Assembly: GCA_964432875.1 (NCBI GenBank)
Contig: CAYSPJ010000184.1
Span: 1-7,765, forward strand
From: JACJYE01 sp964432875
Lineage (GTDB): Bacteria > Bacteroidota > Bacteroidia > Chitinophagales > Saprospiraceae
DNA length: 7,765 nt
Reading direction: 5' to 3'
Made by a program: the position numbers and the translations under genes. Positions within the stretch are counted from its first letter, which is position 1. Each line of letters begins with the position of its first letter. A model generated the notes under the pieces. It had not been told where the DNA came from. It saw nothing but the letters and a program-made list of their open reading frames with translations, and ran no database searches. Shown here in pieces: positions 5,217 through 7,765 of the stretch.

Positions 5217-5882
5217 GATCACGATCATCATCATGGCAAGACGCTGGTGGAGCTGGAGCAGGATATCCTGCAGAAAAATGATCTGATGGCCGAGCGCAAC
5301 CGCGGTTTTCTGGAAGCCCTTGGGGTAGTTGCCCTCAACCTGGTCAGCTCGCCCGGCTCGGGCAAGACCGCCCTGTTGGAGCGTACTTTAAAGGAGCTGA
5401 AGGATGAAATCCCTTGTGTGGTCATCGAAGGAGACCAACAGACTACCAATGATGCTGACCGCATCGCCGCCACTGGTGCCCCGGTGGTGCAGATCAACAC
5501 CGGCAAAGGCTGCCATCTGGATGCGGACATGGTCAACCAAGCCATCAAGAAACTCAAGCCTGCTCAGGGTTCCCTGCTTTTTATCGAAAACGTGGGCAAC
5601 CTGGTCTGCCCCGCCCTCTTCGACCTGGGCGAGGCCCAGCGGGTAGTCATCATTTCGGTCACCGAAGGCGATGATAAGCCGGCCAAATATCCAGATATGT
5701 TCTTCTCTTCCAACCTCTGCATCATCAACAAGGTGGATTTGTTGCCCTACGTGCAGTTCGATGTAGAAAAAGCCAAGCGGCTAGCCCTCCAGGTCAACCA
5801 CCACCTGGAGTTCATCGAGCTGTCGGCCACCACCGGCCAGGGCATGGAGCAGTGGTATGAATGGCTGCGCAAAAAACGGTAG
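5217..5882 (+). CDS. hypB: Hydrogenase nickel incorporation GTPase HypB, 5' end missing in gap
   Basis: The visible 221 residues contain the complete GTPase domain of HypB, which works with HypA to insert nickel into the hydrogenase large subunit precursor. The fragment begins with DHDHHH, the tail of a His-rich nickel-storage stretch typical of long HypB forms. Numbering from the first visible residue: P-loop SSPGSGKT (44-51), EGDQQT (71-76), metal-site Cys99-His100 (GKGCHLDAD) and Cys131 (GNLVCP), corresponding to Cys166/His167/Cys198 of E. coli HypB, guanine specificity NKVD (171-174) and SAT (203-205). The true start and any N-terminal CxxCGC motif are lost in the gap. Stop TAG at 5880-5882. 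The next gene, hypC, follows after 129 bases containing two GC-rich hairpins. Confidence 0.97.
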   Translation, partial: DHDHHHGKTLVELEQDILQKNDLMAERNRGFLEALGVVALNLVSSPGSGKTALLERTLKELKDEIPCVVIEGDQQTTNDADRIAATGAPVVQINTGKGCHLDADMVNQAIKKLKPAQGSLLFIENVGNLVCPALFDLGEAQRVVIISVTEGDDKPAKYPDMFFSSNLCIINKVDLLPYVQFDVEKAKRLALQVNHHLEFIELSATTGQGMEQWYEWLRKKR

Positions 5883-5933
5883 AGGCGGTCTGTGGCCGCC
5901 TCCAGGATACAGGCGCGGCCGCCGCAGGCCGCG
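5882..5933. repeat. Two adjacent GC-rich hairpins after hypB
   Basis: gaggcgg (5882-5888) pairs with ccgcctc (5896-5902) over a 7-nt loop, and cgcggcc (5914-5920) pairs with ggccgcg (5927-5933) over a 6-nt loop. The first starts at the last base of the hypB stop. Neither is followed by a T-tract, so they look more like a REP-type palindromic pair or a transcript-stability element than a terminator. The rest of the spacer to 6011 has no gene. Confidence 0.55.
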
Positions 5934-6011
5934 GCCACGACAATTGGACGTAGAGGGGCGACACGATGTAGGCCCTGCCTTCAAAACCCGAAACAAAAAA
6001 ACATAACCATT

Positions 6012-6269
6012 ATGTGTTTAGCAATTCCCGGCAAAATCATCGCGATACCTGATGTTTTGGATGAAGTGTTCCGCCGCGCCAAAGTCTCCTTCGGCGGCGT
6101 AGTCAAGGACGTGGACCTGACCATGGCCCCGGAGGCTAAAATCGGCGACTACGTGCTGGTGCACGTGGGCGTGGCCATCGGCATCGTTGATGAAGAGGAG
6201 GCGCAAAAGACCTTCGAATACCTGCAGCAGATCGGGGAGTTGGATGAGTTGGAGCCGGAAGGAGGGTAG
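6012..6269 (+). CDS. hypC: Hydrogenase assembly chaperone HypC/HybG
   Basis: The 85-residue protein starts MCLAIPGK, the diagnostic HypC N-terminus, in which Cys2 (exposed after Met removal) binds the Fe(CN)2CO unit together with HypD and then the large subunit precursor. The conserved GDYVLVHVG segment with His51 is also present. ATG at 6012 is chosen because the MCLAIPG motif must be N-terminal; an in-frame GTG at 5892 would add 40 residues of Arg-rich repeat-derived sequence with no family counterpart. The leader is A-rich, as before other genes here. The C-terminus is acidic (GELDELEPEGG). hypD, its obligate partner and usual neighbour, does not follow; after 181 bases a convergent pirin gene ends, so hypD, hypE and hypF must be encoded elsewhere or in the gap. 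Confidence 0.97.
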   Translation: MCLAIPGKIIAIPDVLDEVFRRAKVSFGGVVKDVDLTMAPEAKIGDYVLVHVGVAIGIVDEEEAQKTFEYLQQIGELDELEPEGG

Positions 6270-6300
6270 GAGCGGGGCGCTTGGTTCTGGGGCCGCCAGA

Positions 6301-6337
6301 AAATAGCGCGGTTTTTTAAACCGTAAAGTAGCTATTT
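6301..6337. terminator. Nested hairpin between convergent hypC and pirin genes
   Basis: Outer arms aaatagc (6301-6307) and gctattt (6331-6337) enclose an inner hairpin cggttt (6309-6314) / aaaccg (6318-6323). It lies between the 3' ends of two convergent genes (stops at 6269 and 6451), where a bidirectional terminator would be expected. The T content is modest, so this is a candidate only. Confidence 0.35.
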
Positions 6338-6450
6338 AGCAGGGGCGAAAAGCGGCGATCCCGCTTCACTTCGTTCAGGCAGGACGCCCTCTGGGTGCTT
6401 ACCTGCTCATGTTGTTCCAATCCATCTCCATGCCTTGCTATCACCTTGCC

Positions 6451-7299
6451 CTACAAACCGCCCATCTTCCCGCTCTGATAATCCCACATCGCCTGGCGGA
6501 TCTCCTCAGGCGTATTCATGACGAAGGGGCCGTGGGCGACGATGGGTTCCCCATAAGGCTCGCCATGGCCAAAGATAATGGCCGCCTCGCTGAGGGCTTC
6601 CACCTCGATGGCTTCGCCCTCATTGGCAAACTCCACCAGGGTGTGCAGGGCAGCTTCCGTGCCGTTCACCCGCACTTTGCCCTTGACGACGTAGAAGAGG
6701 ATGTTGCGCTCGGCTTCCACTTTAATGCGGAACTGACCGCCCGCCACCAGTTCGATATTGCTGTTGTGGATACCAGTCAGCGAATCGACGGGGCCTTTGG
6801 CTTCGCCCCATTGCCCGGAGATGAGGTGTACCGTCACGCGGCCCTCATCAAGGCTTATTGCGGGGATACTTTCTTTTTGCAGGCCGATATAGTTCGGCGG
6901 GGTCATTTTCAGGCGTGCGGGTAGGTTCAGCCAAATCTGGATGACCTCTTCCATGCCCCCTTCTTGCTTGAAGGCTGCTGAAGAAACCTCGGCATGGACC
7001 AGCCCGCTGCCCGCGGTCATCCACTGGATGCCGCCCGTTTTGATGACGCTTTCACCCGTCATCGAATCCTGGTGGGTGATATCGCCCTGGAGGATGTAAG
7101 TCAGCGTCTCGAAGCCTCGGTGCGGGTGTGGCCCGAAGGGCAAGCCATTGTTGTGTGGGCCATAGTGTTGTGGCCCATGGTGGTTGAGGAAAAGGAAAGG
7201 GTCGAGGTATTGGATGGAGCCCGTGGGCATGGCGCGGTAGGTGACCAGATCTTCGATCGGTGCGTATACCGCTTGGTGTAATTGCTTGATTTTGCGCAT
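6451..7299 (-). CDS. Pirin family protein (bicupin, putative quercetin 2,3-dioxygenase-like)
   Basis: This 282-residue protein is full length for bacterial pirins, two-domain cupins of cytoplasmic location. The N-terminal cupin has the metal-binding set His58 and His60 (GPHPHRGFET, 57-66), His102 and Glu104 (SGLVHAEV), matching human pirin His56/His58/His101/Glu103 as recalled. The C-terminal signature is present: GEPYGEPIVAHGPFVMNT followed by an EEIRQAMWDYQSGKMG helix. Some bacterial pirins oxidise quercetin and others bind partner enzymes; the sequence does not decide which applies. ATG at 7297-7299 with an A-rich leader; stop TAG at 6451-6453. It is convergent with hypC and nothing indicates a functional link to hydrogenase. 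The upstream 200 bases contain no confident promoter. Confidence 0.95.
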   Translation of the reverse strand: MRKIKQLHQAVYAPIEDLVTYRAMPTGSIQYLDPFLFLNHHGPQHYGPHNNGLPFGPHPHRGFETLTYILQGDITHQDSMTGESVIKTGGIQWMTAGSGLVHAEVSSAAFKQEGGMEEVIQIWLNLPARLKMTPPNYIGLQKESIPAISLDEGRVTVHLISGQWGEAKGPVDSLTGIHNSNIELVAGGQFRIKVEAERNILFYVVKGKVRVNGTEAALHTLVEFANEGEAIEVEALSEAAIIFGHGEPYGEPIVAHGPFVMNTPEEIRQAMWDYQSGKMGGL

Positions 7300-7499
7300 C
7301 TGTTCAGTTTTTTTGTCGAAGCGGATTTAGATGGCACCTCTTTTGCTCTTGCTTCCCAAGTCAAGGCGGGAATGTCGCTTTGCGCCATTTTGGACGGCTT
7401 CGACTACGTAATGAAATTTCAGGGTAATTTGTTTTGGGAGGGTCAGCGGAGAATAATGAATGTTGAACTGCAGAAAGGATAGTAAAGGCGGGGCTAAGT

Positions 7500-7525
7500 G
7501 GATTCCCGATTGAGCATGGGAATCC
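7500..7525. repeat. Perfect 8-bp hairpin
   Basis: ggattccc (7500-7507) and gggaatcc (7518-7525) pair perfectly over a 10-nt loop. It lies in gene-free DNA some 200 bases upstream of the pirin start. It could be a terminator or operator of a gene beyond the window; nothing in the sequence decides this. Confidence 0.55.
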
Positions 7526-7585
7526 CCCCTTCCGCCAATGGCTGCGATTTTACCTGGCGCCGGCCCTGCCGGAGCTGGCCTCGTA

Positions 7586-7711
7586 GAGGCCTAATGTTGC
7601 CCAGGCAGCCAAGCCATTGCCCGGCATCTCTTTGCCCCCTCTGTCAAGCATAATGCTGCCGGCAATGGCTTCTTGTGCAAGCCGCACCCGCTCCAGCTAA
7701 CATTGGGCCTC
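7586..7711. repeat. Nested long inverted repeat (126 bp)
   Basis: Outer arms gaggcctaatgtt (7586-7598) and aacattgggcctc (7699-7711) pair at 12 of 13 positions. Inside, aagccattgcccggca (7611-7626) pairs with tgccggcaatggctt (7657-7671) over its full length except for one bulged base. A 6-bp hairpin ggcctc-gta-gaggcc (7577-7591) overlaps the left outer arm. The whole could fold into a long two-tier stem as RNA or single-stranded DNA. Confidence 0.6.
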
Positions 7712-7765
7712 TCAGGCCTGGCTGAGGTAGCGGCGCGGGGCGCTACTACAAACGTTGGGCCTCTC
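7699..7765. repeat. 15-bp direct repeat flanking a hairpin at the window edge
   Basis: aacattgggcctctc (7699-7713) recurs as aacgttgggcctctc (7751-7765), one mismatch, 52 bp apart. Between them gtagcg (7727-7732) pairs with cgctac (7741-7746). The left arm of the 126-bp inverted repeat (7586-7598) is a third, inverted copy. The second copy reaches the last base, so the array may continue. Confidence 0.55.

Larger units (their letters stand above)
7300..7765. other. Gene-free, palindrome-rich right end
   Basis: No frame here shows family-like sequence. The first 190 bases (7300-7490) are the pirin upstream region, less GC-rich; a plus-strand frame at 7282-7482 overlaps the pirin start and resembles no family I know. 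From 7500 to the window edge, hairpins and short repeats dominate and are listed separately. Confidence 0.55.

Noticed and set aside
5892..6011. Upstream GTG start that would extend HypC by 40 residues
   Set aside because: HypC function needs Cys2 right after the initiator Met (MCLAIPG), and the extension is hairpin-derived, Arg-rich sequence.
6451..7299. Pirin as a dedicated hydrogenase accessory protein
   Set aside because: It is convergent with hypC, has its own upstream region, and pirins have no known hydrogenase role; adjacency alone is not evidence.
7282..7482. Plus-strand 66-residue open frame over the pirin start
   Set aside because: It overlaps the pirin 5' end antisense, has no family resemblance, and sits in a gene-free upstream region; likely chance.

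Overview
The window (7,765 bp, GC-rich, with one 100-N scaffold gap) looks like a fragment of a Bacteroidota chromosome, possibly Saprospiria-like. The taxon is inferred from three things: A-rich leaders without clear Shine-Dalgarno sequences before ATG codons, Bacteroidota-type -7 promoter elements, and repeat-littered intergenic DNA that includes an S23/IVP-type four-helix-bundle gene remnant flanked by heptanucleotide arrays. No rRNA or other marker gene is present, so the placement is tentative.

Layout. On the minus strand, read right to left from about 4720 to 114, lies a membrane-bound uptake [NiFe]-hydrogenase operon: small subunit with Tat signal (3596-4720), large subunit (1617-3335), b-type cytochrome (648-1373) and maturation endopeptidase (114-641). 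Two spacers interrupt it. A 260-bp spacer between small and large subunits contains the four-helix-bundle remnant between inverted heptad arrays. A 243-bp spacer between large subunit and cytochrome b contains only degenerate repeats. A 196-bp divergent promoter region (4721-4916) separates this operon from plus-strand accessory genes: a small His-rich membrane protein cut by the gap (4917-5116), the gap (5117-5216), hypB without its 5' end (5217-5882) and hypC (6012-6269). A pirin-family gene (6451-7299, minus) follows. The right end (7300-7765) has no gene and is dense in palindromes and short repeats.

How it fits together. The small/large heterodimer should oxidise H2 on the periplasmic face and pass electrons through three Fe-S clusters to the cytochrome b and then to quinone. 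HypB (Ni-inserting GTPase) and HypC (Fe(CN)2CO chaperone) help assemble the active site, and the HyaD/HybD-type protease clips the large-subunit C-terminus after nickel insertion. The small subunit has all six cysteines that define the [4Fe-3S] proximal cluster of oxygen-tolerant (group 1d type) enzymes. hypA may lie in the gap; hypD, hypE and hypF are not in the visible sequence.

Most notable points: the oxygen-tolerance signature; two TGA-N6-TCA (Crp/Fnr-type) boxes 22 bp apart, each the same distance from a candidate -7 element of one divergent promoter; the decayed four-helix-bundle/heptad cassette inside the operon; and the gap that falsely joins two genes into one open frame.
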